Shown here: piece after piece, positions 20,860 to 31,938 of the stretch
Layout: every line of letters starts with the position of its first letter
Position numbering within the stretch: position 1 is the stretch's first letter
Origin: Artemisia argyi
Lineage: Eukaryota; Streptophyta; Magnoliopsida; Asterales; Asteraceae
NCBI GenBank assembly: GCA_030686995.1
Contig: CM060702.1
Location: 69,345,440-69,409,439 of the forward strand
Direction of reading: 5' to 3'
DNA: 64,000 nt
Made by a program: the position numbers and the translations under genes
Notes under the pieces: model-generated
Databases searched by the model: none
Seen by the model: only the letters and a program-made list of their open reading frames with translations
What the model was told of the DNA's origin: nothing

Positions 20860-21723
20860 CGTCTTAGGCGGTGGTTATCGTTGTAGACCTTTTGTGACTA
20901 AATTAAACTAATAATGCGGTAAAATAAATTGGTAACTCATATGATAGATTAAAGTGTTCACTTAAATTATCCTTACTTCCTAGTTATCTCATATTGATTA
21001 GTCGAATTGTCACGTTCTTGTTTCAATTGGCGCGTTGTATTCCTTAATATTGGTCGTAGTGAGGTGCCATATGCCCTAACTCTATGAATGTATAAATCTC
21101 CTTTAAGAATCTTAAGGACATTAAAACTCTTACTATCAACAAGCCGCAATTCATGCAATAAATACAATGAGAAAAACAAATAGTGCACTTTGGTGTTGCA
21201 TTTAGTCGGATGTTCAAGCTAATACATATAAGAATTAAGCAAGTTTTTCTACTCCTAACGCGAGACAACCAATTAAACAAGAGACGCCAATCAATAATTA
21301 ATAACTATGTTTAATTCAAATCTAAGCAAACACTAATTAGTTTAGCCGAGCATGTTAAAGAGAAAAGAAGAAAAACATATAATCAAACAACACATAGACA
21401 TATTGAATTATTAAAGATGATTACGTACTTAACTTCAATTAAACATAGGGTTTGGGCTGAGAAACCCTTACAAAAGCTTTGAAAATCGTGCACAATGTGA
21501 TCCTCCAAGATGTTACATGATGAGGCGAAAAATGAACCACTTTTAGGGGGTCATTTAAGCCCGGAATTGAATTTATTTGATCAAATATTGCCCTAAATTG
21601 TTTCTTTTGTGATTTTAGGTACTTTGGGAATGAAATCTGAAAAAGAAGGCATTTTGGACGTTTTTGGAGCATAAAAGTGAAGAAAACGGCAAAGTCTCAA
21701 ATTTCCAAGCTGGAAACAGTAGG

Positions 21724-21939
21724 TGACGGCGTCAAGAGTAAAATCCTGACGGCGTCAAGAGTGATTTGCATGACGGCCCAGTACAAACATGACGGCGTCA
21801 CAAGTAGAGCGTCAAGAGTAAAAGACGTGACGGCTTGGAAGACCATAACACATGACGGCGTCAGATGTAGATCAAGGCAGTCCGAGGAGTATTTTGGCGG
21901 CGAGGTGACGGCGTCACAAGATTTGTCTTGACGCCGTCA
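21724..21939 (+). promoter_or_regulatory. Array of TGACG palindromes upstream of LTR TATA
   Basis: TGACGGCGTCA occurs at 21724, 21748, 21790, 21853 and 21906, and TGACGCCGTCA at 21929, with further half-sites near 21771, 21809 and 21828. The last is about 13 bp before TATATATA (21952-21959). TGACG is the core bound by plant TGA-type bZIP factors (as-1-like elements). That this array drives the element is inference. Repeated in the 3' LTR (27255-27470). Confidence 0.6.
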
Positions 21940-21951
21940 GACCCTATTTCC

Positions 21952-21959
21952 TATATATA
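21952..21959 (+). promoter_or_regulatory. LTR TATA box
   Basis: CCTATATATAG, conserved at 27483-27490 in the other LTR and in element B. Confidence 0.6.
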
Positions 21960-22928
21960 GTTTTCTAATTTTCACATTAAAAAAGAGAGGAGTTTTGGAG
22001 AAACCCTAGGTACGAACTTGGTGCAAATTTTACAGGTTTTTCAAGGGTTCTTTGCCCTTGAAACCTTACAAGTGTAATCGAGATAAGTGTTCTTTTAATT
22101 CAATCAATATGTCTATGTGTTGGTTGTCTATATCTTGTTCTTGTCTTAATTCCATCATGCTAGGCTAGATCTATCTTGTGTTTGCTTAGATCTAATGAAA
22201 CCTAGATGTTAATTATGTGTTGATTACTTGTTTATGGTTGTATTGGATGAATGATTTCGATGTTAGGCTTAAGAAAACTGGCAGATCTCCAATTGGTAAC
22301 ATGCTTGAACGTCTTAAGAAACATGAACCGATGTGCACTAGGTTTTATTGGTTGTATTTACTGCATGTGTAATTTCTAATGATCCCATGTTAGGAGTTTT
22401 TAACGGCTCAACATAGGAGTGAAGTAGGCACTCATAGGATTGGGGAAGTAAGTGCGCCACCCCATGAATGGTATTAAGGAATACAATCCATCATCCACGC
22501 AACTATAACAAGTAATTAACGTGTAAAAGATGTCTAGGGAGTAGTGAAATCTAAGTAAACACATTTTCTCCACTTATTGCTCACAACCTTAGTTAATTTA
22601 GTTTACTTTCATTTTTAGTATTTTATTTTGATTGCATCTTTAGTATTGGGTTAGTTGACTAGCAACTAATTCCGCCCAAATCCTTCAAACCCGAGATATT
22701 TACTTGCTTTCTAAAAAAATATAAAAATACAAAAATAATCTTCCATCATCTTTAGCACTAGTAATTAGGTTTTCTAATCCTAGCGACACTATTCCTAGCT
22801 GAACGATCAATCCCCCGGTACTTGTCACTATACTATACTACAACGATCAGGTACACTGCCTGGTGGGGGTTGTAAGCTTCTCGAGATCCCTTGAGAGGTA
22901 AAGCCTGGTGCGATTCCCACGTATCAAG

Positions 22929-22950
22929 TTTTTGGCGCCGCAGCCTGGGG
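22929..22950 (+). promoter_or_regulatory. Primer-binding site of gypsy element A
   Basis: TTTTTGGCGCCGCAGCC just after the LTR resembles the TGGCGCCG-type site of Athila/Tat elements (aspartate-type tRNA), with substitutions. Confidence 0.6.
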
Positions 22951-23086
22951 AATAGTTATTGTCTAGGTTAGAATCTCTTTTTATTAGGTCTACTTGCTAG
23001 ATTCCTTTCTAGTAAGACCTTATTTTTATTTTTAGGTTCTCTTTAGTCTATATTTTTTGTGTCTTTGTTTGTAAAAAACCTTTCCA

Positions 23087-24544
23087 TTGACTATTCCGTT
23101 AGCCATTATGGAGAACGCGAATCCACCATACTACCAACCACAAAATTCACCCACTCCAAATGACATCTTGATGTTGAAACAACATGAGGATGAACCTATC
23201 TATGATGCATGGGCTCGTTTTAAATATTTACTCAGAAAAGTCCCTCATCATAATTTCAATCTGTGGTCCCAAATTGAAATATTCTACCATCGTGTCGACC
23301 ACTATACCAAAATGGACATTGACCATACCGCAAATGGGGACTTTTGGGGATTAAGTGTTGATGAAGCATGGGAAACCTTAGAGAATTGCGCCATACTTGC
23401 CAAAAAAATGGACAACCCAACAAATGTTGTTACGGATCAATTGATAGCAAGTTTGAGGGAACAAGCAAGAAGTTTGTTTGGGGATAAAACTATAGATGAG
23501 ATAACTGGGCATACGGAGTGGTTTGATTTCACCACAATACAAGTTGAACCCATAGGTAACCTTGATGTGATGGAGGATGTAGCCGAACATGATCACATTG
23601 ATCAAAAAGACCTAGGTTTTATGATCGATGATGATGAATCTCAAGAAACACATGATGAATCTTTTGGGCAATTTGTATATAGCAGTCAGGATATTGAGGA
23701 TGATCCTTATGATTCGGATATAGAAGTTGAGATGCCTAGAGAAGCACGTGAGATACTTGGAAAAATGTTAGGGCTGGATTATGATAAAACACATGTTGAG
23801 GATATAGGTGATCTTAACACAAGGAATGTTGAAGTAAATAACATGAGCCCACAAAGTACCCCACAAGTCCTACCATCATTTGAGACACATATACCGCCCG
23901 TGACACACCCGGAAGAAGTAGAAGAGACTATAGGAACCCCAATTGAGGTAGAACCCTTAGACCAAACACAACTAGAGGATATAGGTTTGAATACTTATAA
24001 TGATAACCTTACTCTTAGTTCTAGGGAAGTTCCTAGTTTTGATGAACCGGAGCCTCAACCAAAACCGTTACCTGATCTTCCATCCTTAGATGAAAATTTA
24101 GGAATTGAAATAGGTTCCGATCCACCCATCAAACCATATAGTTCGGGTAGTCTTAGGACAAAGGTAGTGGACTCTAAGCCTTGTAGAGAGGAAGCCAATA
24201 TAGGAGTGGAAAATGACCTTACATGCTTACATCACCTATTTATTATTAATCACAAGAAACATTATGGGTTTAAACCGGGTTTATTAGGTCAAGATGGATC
24301 CCCAACTAGGAGTCTTTCGAAGTTGATAGAAAATGATCCCTTTCTAGGAGAAAACTTCAACTCACCCATTGACCAAAGTGAACTAGGTAAGGTTATGATG
24401 ATAGGAGCACACCCCTTAGAGCATATAATTCATCCACCACTCTTTCCTCATGTGGCATACTTCCACCGAGAGGGTGTGTATCGCTACTTCCACCCGCACT
24501 TAATCCTAAGTGTAGGGAAAACCTCCCCTATTTCCGTTAAATAA
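23087..24544 (+). CDS. Gag-like protein of the non-autonomous gypsy element
   Basis: 485 codons, open throughout. A second ATG at 23108 (MENANPPYYQ) is an equally good start. Residues about 30-110 match the Athila/Tat gag core: EPIYDAWARFKYLLRKVPHH, then a FYHRVDHYTKMDID segment and a WGLSVDEAWETLENCA segment. These parallel the usual AWERFK.LLR.CPHHG...QTFYNGL...IDAAAGG pattern. The rest is acidic and rich in Asp, Glu and Pro, with no zinc knuckle and no protease. It is intact, consistent with the young LTRs, and may package the RNA or may be simply carried along. Element B retains the C-terminal 185 residues (53598-54155, minus). Confidence 0.8.
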   Translation: MTIPLAIMENANPPYYQPQNSPTPNDILMLKQHEDEPIYDAWARFKYLLRKVPHHNFNLWSQIEIFYHRVDHYTKMDIDHTANGDFWGLSVDEAWETLENCAILAKKMDNPTNVVTDQLIASLREQARSLFGDKTIDEITGHTEWFDFTTIQVEPIGNLDVMEDVAEHDHIDQKDLGFMIDDDESQETHDESFGQFVYSSQDIEDDPYDSDIEVEMPREAREILGKMLGLDYDKTHVEDIGDLNTRNVEVNNMSPQSTPQVLPSFETHIPPVTHPEEVEETIGTPIEVEPLDQTQLEDIGLNTYNDNLTLSSREVPSFDEPEPQPKPLPDLPSLDENLGIEIGSDPPIKPYSSGSLRTKVVDSKPCREEANIGVENDLTCLHHLFIINHKKHYGFKPGLLGQDGSPTRSLSKLIENDPFLGENFNSPIDQSELGKVMMIGAHPLEHIIHPPLFPHVAYFHREGVYRYFHPHLILSVGKTSPISVK

Positions 24545-26411
24545 GGGTAGAGTCAGGCTCGTGACTCGAACAAAAACAAGCGCTTCTTGGGAAGCAACCC
24601 ATGTTTTGTGTGTTTTTATTTGTTTGTTTGTTTGTTTGTTTGATTTTATTTGTTTCCGTATGCATGTTTTATTTTTATTGTTTGTGGCTCATGTTTCAAA
24701 GTAAATTGTGAAAATGCTTTATTTTGTTTTTAACTTCGTCTTAATTGCATATAAAAGTATTTTTGCAAAAGATAAGTGTAAGGGAAAACCCCAAATACGT
24801 TTTTAAGAAACAACTCGATCATGATTCTCCACAATATTAAATGAACATGTGTATTCGTATTTGTTAGAGTCAAATGCTTGTATTGAGTCATAATGAAATT
24901 TTGCAGGATTTTCCAGGAAGTAGAACCAAGTTTTTCCAGAAATTTTCCAGAAACTTAACATAAGAATTTCTGCAGGTCAATCCTGACGGCGTCACGAGTT
25001 TACTCTTGACGGCATCACGGGTAATAAAAATCTGGAAATTTTACCGGTTTTGTTTTTCTAACGGAGTCTTATGGTTTTTGTGAATTATTAAGTTTTATAA
25101 TCTCCAGGAAATCTGCAAACTTCATTCCACAAGCATTATATCTTACTTTGTTTTCTAGGATTTAGTAACTTATATAGGATGCCGCCGATTTTATGCAAGG
25201 TTGTCTTGTCTATTTTCTCAGGATTTACAGGTTATGTATGACAAGAAGATGATTTATATTCTGGAAGGGAAGCTTTGATTGTTCATTTTCTTGGAGGAAG
25301 ATTTAACCTGGCCACCCTATTATCCATACCGAGCGAATCAGGGGAGTATTTGATTTCATTCTTTTTACTTTTTCACTTTTACATTCTTTACTTGAACATT
25401 GGGGACAATGTTCATCTTAAGTGTAAGGGGAGGGTAAAATGATGATACCTTACATATGCACTTCCGCTTGAGTTTGCTTTGTTTAATGGTAGGTGTGTAA
25501 TAAAACTATGAGAAATACTTGTTAGTGTAATTTTAGCGCCAAATTTAAAATTTTTTTACAACATTTAGGAGTAAAACTTTAGCCATAGCAAGCGTCTCAT
25601 GGATAGGAGATTGTATGACTAGCACATAACCGTATATTCAGAAAAATTTTCCACCCAAATATGTGAGGTTCGCCTTTAGATTTGATAGGAAAAGCATTTA
25701 CTATTAGTGCTTATGAGTGTACCGGTAGTATTTAGATTCTAGAACTTGCGTTAGTGATGCATCCCGAGACCGCTAGTGAGACTACATTCGTGTGGTAGGA
25801 TTTACTACATGATAAGAGGCATTAGGATCACCCTTGTGTTAAACCCGTATCATAATTTCTTGACCATTTAAGTCATATTACTTGGCTACTTAAGTCAATT
25901 AATTTTTCCCACACCCTTAGCGTTGTACTCATTTTTAGTACACGAAACCCCTAGTACACCCCTCCGAGCCTATCTTTTCGTTTCTAACTTTAAGCATTTT
26001 ACTTAAAGGAAGAATTTGTTACACCCCACTTAAATGTACACCCAAATCGCCTTAGCCTTCCGTGTATGCGCTCATTTTTAGTGCATTATTGTTATTTGTT
26101 AAACCCTAAGTTAACTATCTAATTGATTACATGGTTGCTAAGTCGAGTCATATCCTTGTACATATTGTTTTGGGACGATTGGGACGATTGGGTAAAGTAC
26201 TTATTTTATGGAGTAATGGGGAAGAACATCATATAGTACCCCCCCCCCCCCCCCCCCATATGTACGTTAATCTTAAAAGTACTCCAAGTGTTTTGATTAT
26301 CTTAATTCGAGTCATTAGATTAGTTTATTGTAAAGTATGTAAAAATTCAAGTGTAAGGGGAATGTTCATCCCCTATGATGTATTATTTTGGATGGTAGGG
26401 TAAGAGGGTAT

Positions 26412-26456
<45 letters not shown>

Positions 26457-27048
26457 AGAAAAAGAAAAAAAAAATAGAAAAAGAAAAGAGAAAAAACATA
26501 CGGACTACCATCCCTTTTTATTCTATGTTTATTTTATGTTTTTGTTATTTTTCATTTATTAGCTTAAGTCGAGTCTAGTCTTGGCTTAGCAACGCCATAT
26601 TGTACATGTAATTAACCAAGATTGTTAACTCGCCACCAGTAAAGACTGTCTTTATCCAACAAAACCGTGTATTTCATATCCCTACACCTAACGTTACAAC
26701 CCTTTAAAAGACCTCTTTGATAGTTTATCCTAGGTGCTTACGCCATGTGGTGGAGGTTTGATCCTTTCCCAAGCCTATGGTAATCTATTTTGCTATGACA
26801 GGTAGTGAGAGATATCTTCCGTTTCCATATTGTAATTTATGCTTTATTACACCCGAGAGATGTGAGTATCTAGACACTATTTGTGAGGTGCTAGTGTATG
26901 ACCTCCGTGCTTGTCTATTGGTCTTTAGTGGAACGATTATTTGTTGTAATTACTTTTATATTAGTGTTAAATGACCCCTAACTTGTATTTTGATTAGAAT
27001 AAAAGCGCATTTGCTTGAGGATAAGCAAATCTCAAGTGTAAGGGTATA
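24545..27048 (+). mobile_element. Non-coding 3' interior of gypsy element A
   Basis: No gene. A further TGACGGCGTCAC pair (about 24984-25020), a C run (26240-26257) and an A run (26413-26452) occur. Several scattered GTGTAAGGGGA(A/G) purine words occur (about 25420, 26350). The purine tract AAGTGTAAGGGTATA (27034-27048) precedes the 3' LTR. The same region is present in element B in reverse. Confidence 0.8.
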
Positions 27049-28457
27049 TGATGAGGTGAAAAATGAACCACTTTTAGGGGGTCATTTAAGCCCGGAATTG
27101 AATTTATTTGATCAAATATTGCCCTAAATCGTTCCTTTTGTGATTTTAGGTACTTTGGGAATGAAATCTGGAAAAGAAGGCATTTTGGACATTTTTGGAG
27201 CATAAAAGTGAAGAAAATGACAAAGTCTCAAATTTCCAAGCTGGAAACAGTAGGTGACGGCGTCAAGAGTAATATCCTGACGGCGTCAAGAGTGATTTGC
27301 ATGACGGCCCAGTACAAACATGACGGCATCACAAGTAGAGCGTCAAGAGTAAAAGACGTGACGGCCTGGAAGACCATAACACATGACGGCGTCAGATGTA
27401 GATCAAGGCAGTCCGAGGAGTATTTTGGCAGCGAGGTGACGGCGTCACAAGATTTGTCTTGACGCCGTCAGACCCTATTTCCTATATATAGTTTTCTAAT
27501 TTTCACATTAAAAAAGAGAGGAGTTTTGGAGAAACCCTAAGTACGAACTTGGTGCGAATTTTACAGGTTTTTCAAGGGTTCTTTGCCCTTGAAACCTTAC
27601 AAGTGTAATCGAGATAAGTGTTCTTTTAATTCAATCAATATGTCTATGTGTTGGTTGTCTATATCTTGTTCTTGTCTTAATTCCATCATGTTAGGCTAGA
27701 TCTATCTTGTGTTTGCTTAGATCTAATGAAACCTAGATGTTAATTATGTGTTGATTACTTGTTTATGGTTGTATTGGATGAATGATTTCGATGTTAGGCT
27801 TAAGAAAACTGGAAGATCTCCAATTGGTAACATGCTTGAACGTCTTAAGAAACATGAACCGATGTGCACTAGGTTTTATTGGTTGTATTTACAGCATGAG
27901 TAATTTCTAATGATCCCATGTTAGGAGTTTTTAACGGCTCGACATAGGAGTGAAGTAGGCACTCATAGGATTGGGGAAGTAAGTGCGCCACCCCATGAAT
28001 GGTATTAAGGAATACAATCCGTCATCCACGCAACTATAACAAGTAATTAACGTGTAAAAGATGTCTAGGGAGTAGTGAAATCTAAGTAAACACATTTTCT
28101 CCACTTATTGCTCACAACCTTAGTTAATTTAGTTTACTTTCATTTTTAGTATTTTATTTTGATTGCATCTTTAGTATTGGGTTAGTTGACTAGCAACTAA
28201 TTCCGCCCAAATCCTTCAAACCCGAGATATTTACTTGCTTTCTAAAAAAATATAAAAATACAAAAATAATCTTCCATCATCTTTAGCACTAGTAATTAGG
28301 TTTTCTAATCCTAGCGACACTATTCCTAGCTGAACGATCAATCCCCCGGTACTTGTCACTATACTATACTACAACGATCAGGTACACTGCCTGGTGGGGG
28401 TTGTAAGCTTCTCGAGATCCCTTGAGAGGTAAAGCCTGGTGCGATTCCCACGTATCA
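27049..28457 (+). mobile_element. Gypsy element A, 3' LTR
   Basis: 1409 bp, near-identical to the 5' LTR; followed by TTACA. Confidence 0.95.
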
Positions 28458-28946
28458 TTACACGAATAATGGAAAACATACGAAAATATATATAGGTTTA
28501 CACTGGTGACGACGTCACTTTATGGTTGTGAAGCCATCAGCTCGCCATCATTAGGGTTTCGTCTTTAGCTGTGTCGCCGTTGTGACATCGTCGCTATGTC
28601 ATCTCTGACGCCGTCGTGAATTGTGATGTTGTCAACTTCTAGACCATCATAAAAAGTCTGAACCAACGCATGTAAACTTTACTCTGAATCTTCTTGTTGA
28701 AATACAAGTGACGACATCATGTTGTAGCTTGTGACGACGTCAAGTCCTCTTTTCTTGATGAATTCGTGACTTGGTTGTTTTCTTCATTTTCTTGTCTAAA
28801 ATAACCAAAATCATGTTCGTTTCTGTCTTTCATGTCCCAAGTACCTAAAATGTGACAAGAAATGATTTAGGGCAATAATTGATCACATATGTACAAGTTT
28901 ATAGGCTAAATGATCCCCCAAAAATGCACGTTATAAATCCTTATCA

Positions 28947-29304
28947 GCCAAACAAGAATATTGAAAAAAAAAGAAAAAAAAAAAAAAAAGAAAAAAGAAA
29001 AAAAGAATAGACAATCCAATATACTTACGATAATCATGATAGGGATCTGTTTTTGAACCCTTCTTATGAACCCTCCATTAACACAACATTATTGATTTAG
29101 GATTTACTTAGCTTAGAACAATCTAGGGTTTATTTTAATTTGGGGGTTTAGAGAGAAGTTTAGGGATTGAATGAGTTACGAATCGTTATATTGAGTCAAA
29201 CAAGAAATAAACACTAGTCAATAGCCCGCCAGACCTGAAAAAACAATAATACTCCGAACGTGATGGTCACGTGACACTATTTCGTTAGTGAAACTAACGA
29301 ATGT
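28947..29304. other. Unassigned; A-rich then AT-rich
   Basis: Imperfect poly(A) at about 28963-29005, then no recognisable feature. Confidence 0.45.
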
Positions 29305-29426
29305 TAGCAATAGTGACCAAACCCGATACGGGTCGCAACCACAAGGAGATGATCCGTTAAAAAAAAGATTATGGACTATTTCCGTTAAACCTGACAGACC
29401 ACAGGGACCATTTATGAAATTAACTC
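29305..29426. mobile_element. One-ended Mutator-type MITE fragment
   Basis: Ends GACCATTTATGAAATTAACTC and contains GACCAAACCCGATACGGG and GGAGATGATCCGTTAAAA, matching the right half of the MITE at 12583-12893. The left end is missing. Confidence 0.7.
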
Positions 29427-29539
29427 TAAAAAAAACATTACATTAATATAAAAATAACATAATACATTATAGAAAAAAGACATTACACAAATAAAAAAAA
29501 CACAATCATCCTAATCATATTTGATTTTATGCATCCAAA

Positions 29540-29834
29540 TAATTTTATCACTCGCTTAATCATTTACTTTGCCCGCCAAAGAAAACTATTCGTGACTTAT
29601 ACCGTAATTCTTTTGAAGCTTCTTCTTTTAGAAAAGTCTCAATCAATGCACATTTTTTTGCTTAATATCTTTGCACCCTTTATATGCTTCAATCATATCT
29701 TGTTTAGCTTTGCTTGTGTTTGCAAAGATCTTAGTTGTCTTCACCATCGCTTATGAACGAAGCTTATCCTCATCAACTTGTTTCATTACTTCAGTTTTGA
29801 TTTCGTCAATAGTATGTGGAAGAGAACAATCCAT
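29540..29834 (-). pseudogene. Degenerate second copy of the small TE gene
   Basis: The minus-strand ATG at 29834 opens MDCSLPHTIDEIKTEVMKQV, paralleling MACKLPHTVEELQTYIKKQ at 9441. After a stop at 29751 the frame still reads AMVKTTKIF...KAKQDMIEAYKGCKDIKQK, matching AIVEVIKQF...LKNRLRERYAACEDISAER in the first copy. Further stops follow. TATAAATA lies at 29913-29920 (minus), as in the first copy. The protein pattern is conserved better than the DNA, so these copies descend from separate members of one gene family. Function unknown. Confidence 0.55.
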
Positions 29835-30165
29835 AACAATTTTGTGTGTGATTAATTTAAGATTTATAAAAAAATAAGAAATTGTGGTGATGGGTTTAGT
29901 GAAGAAAAAATGTATTTATAGGATGCAAAGAAAACAACTCAAAAAAATTAAACAAAAAGGCTTCGTAGCTATCCAGAAGACGTCCTCTAGAAAGCTACCT
30001 AACGGAGTATGAAGAAGCCTAAAGAAAGAGTTCTTGTGAAAAACACGATCGCTTGCCAGTGGAAGGTTTTATCTGTTCAGTGAATCTACGCGAAAGCACT
30101 GCTTTCTCTGTAGTATTGTTGTCCAATTTCTCCTGGTCGTCGAGCCTGATCTACTCGAGTGGTGG
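29835..30165. other. Unassigned DNA left of the LINE
   Basis: Contains the minus-strand promoter region of the small TE gene (TATAAATA at 29913-29920). Otherwise no gene seen. Confidence 0.4.
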
Positions 30166-30180
30166 CACATATTATTCGTC

Positions 30181-30537
30181 ACAGGGGCCATGCTAATCTT
30201 CTCTGTATCGTTCACGTTACGCCACCAATACTGTTAGAAGATAAAACTGACCAGGTTCTGTGGAAAACAAGAGATGGTACTCTGGAAGAGTTTGCTACCC
30301 AGTTAGTCTGGGACACGATTCGTTCGAGAGGTCAAGTGGTGCCATGGCTCGTGTTATTTGGTTCGCTACTGCTATTCCAAGACATGCATTCCATGCATGG
30401 TTAATCATGTGTCGAAAGCTTAAAACACAAGATAAACTGAAGCAATGGGATGTTGGGGTGTCGGTCGACTTAAACCTGCTTAAGTGTCCTCTATGTAAGC
30501 TTGAACCCGACATACATGAACATTTGTTCTTTGAGTG
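30181..30537 (+). pseudogene. LINE pol, zf-RVT region, part 1
   Basis: Encodes the zinc-binding region after L1 reverse transcriptase: IPRHAFHAWLIMCRKLKTQD, then CPLC...HEHLFFEC, cysteine spacing as in plant zf-RVT domains. A frameshift near 30342 separates an upstream piece (DKTDQVLWKTRDGTLEEF). The copia insertion falls within the codons just after FFE, and the frame resumes at 40910. Confidence 0.85.
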
Positions 30538-31882
30538 TGTTAATACAAATATCGCCTAAAAACGTTATTTATATTTTACGATCTTTGCTAAGTTTTGTTA
30601 ATGACAAAGTATGAACTTTAGCTAAGAGTAAATCATCACTTTAAGTGTTTAAGTCTTGTTTAACTAAGGTTTACATTTTCTTTTAAACAAAACATTGTTT
30701 TTATTTCTTAAATTAGAAAGTGTCTTGTCACATCACATTAATTTCTTTAAATAGAAATATCACATCACATTTATGGTAAGTTTGTCAATATACATTTATG
30801 GAAAGAAAGTGTGTTTGACTAACCATAAGTTTTCTTGTGCAAGTTTATGTTTGACTAGTATTTATGTGATGTGATCTTGTTTGGTTTAGAAGATTTATTG
30901 CAAAACCAACTGCAGCCCAGACGGGACCCTGGGGGTACACGGGCGGAACCCATCTGAGGGTTCCGCCGTATCCGCCAGACCTGCAGAATGTTTTGCTATA
31001 AATACCAAGCCACTTGTTTGTTTTGTGTAATAACTTTAGGACATATTTTCATATACTCTCTCAACTAACTCAGTAACATTTGACTTGTGTGATCCTCTTA
31101 TGTAGCAAGGGACTTCACAAGATCATTCAAGAAGTTACAAGCTTCAACTCTAAAGTTGCAAGTCTTGTTAGCTTTGTCATGTATAAGCTTTGGTAGTTTA
31201 TACTTCATTTGTATCATGTATGTAGAAGTGATTGGTTAGTATTTTAGGCCTCAAAATACGTAGTGTGTCGGGAGTTGTTGTACCCTTGTAAAAGAACTAA
31301 CGGGAGTGGTTGTACCCTTGGTAAAGAACTCGACATCTAGCTTAGTGTCGATAAAAGTGTAAGCGATGATGGGAGTGGTTATACCCGTGTAAAAGAACTC
31401 GACATCTAGCTTAGTGTCGGTAAAAGTGTAAGCGACGTTGTAAAGGTTTCTCCACCGGGAAAGGAGCTTGTTGATTAGTGCTTATAACTCTCGAGTTGGA
31501 AACTCGGGGCGTGGATGTAGGGCAAGGAAAAAGAGTCCTTTTAGCCGAACCACGATAAACAATCGTGTTGTGGTTTGATCGTTTCTTTCTTTATCTTTGC
31601 TTATTACATATTGTCTTTAGTTAGAATTGCTAATCACATGTAAAGCTTTTCAAGGAATTAAACAAGTAAAAGTTGTGTTTATATATTTAAACAAACGTAA
31701 AGCTTTTCAAAGAACTAAACAAGTAAAGTTAGGATTGTTATTCACACATAAAGCTTTTCGAAGAATTGAACATGTAAAGTTGTGTTTATATCTTTAAACA
31801 AACGTAAAGTTTTTAAAGGATAATCAAGTTAAAAAGAATTTAAAAGCGGTAAACTATTCAACCCCCCTTCTAGTTTTCCACA
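30538..31882 (+). mobile_element. SIRE-type element, 5' LTR
   Basis: 1345 bp. A GC-rich quasi-palindromic module (30907-30990, with GGCGGAACCC...GGGTTCCGCC arms) precedes TATAAATA at 30997-31004. The transcribed part has tandem subrepeats: GTACCC...AAAGAACTCGACATCTAGC units (about 31290-31440) and GTAAAGCTTTTCAA units (about 31640-31820). Differs from the 3' LTR at roughly 2% of sites. Confidence 0.93.
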
Positions 31883-31898
31883 ATTGGCATCAGGAGCT
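31883..31898 (+). promoter_or_regulatory. Primer-binding site of SIRE-type element
   Basis: ATTGGCATCAGGAGCT, a variant of the copia TTGGTATCAGAGC site for initiator methionine tRNA. Confidence 0.7.
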
Positions 31899-31938
31899 AC
31901 ATTACTCAAGATCTTTAAAATAGAATGTATTTTAAAAC

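Larger units (their letters stand above)
21518..22926 (+). mobile_element. Gypsy element A, 5' LTR
   Basis: 1409 bp. Order: TG terminus, an array of six TGACG(G/C)CGTCA palindromes (21724-21939), TATA at 21952, transcribed part, CA terminus. The reverse words found in the older LTR are conserved in order. Confidence 0.95.
21518..28457 (+). mobile_element. Complete non-autonomous Ty3/gypsy (Athila-like) element, 6940 bp
   Basis: Two direct LTRs of exactly 1409 bp (21518-22926, 27049-28457), each TGATGAGG...CGTATCA, flanked by the 5-bp duplication TTACA (21513-21517, 28458-28462). The PBS follows the left LTR and a purine tract precedes the right one. Only a gag-type ORF lies inside; there is no protease, reverse transcriptase or integrase. 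By eye the LTRs differ at about 18 positions (near 98.7% identity), which means a recent insertion. A second copy (49720-55086) has the same pol-less architecture, so the family was mobilised in that form by another element's enzymes. Confidence 0.95.
20860..28946 (-). mobile_element. Older Athila-like LTR split by the younger gypsy element
   Basis: Two flanking parts (about 20860-21517 and 28463-28946) together resemble, in reverse, the LTR of the element inserted between them. The right part has CAAGTACCTAAAATGTGACAAG, GATTTAGGGCAATAATTGAT and AAATGATCCCCCAAAAATG, and ends TTATCA; the left part has ACACATAGACATATTGAATTA. TGACG palindromes occur here too (GTGACGACGTCAC at about 28506). It is clearly diverged, so it belongs to an older or sister family. 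The left end is unclear. Confidence 0.7.

Noticed and set aside
21677..21931. 84-codon frames in the gypsy LTR (also 27208-27462, and minus-strand counterparts in element B)
   Set aside because: They coincide with the TGACG array; the repeat keeps the frame open. Upstream of the TATA box, so not expected in the element RNA.
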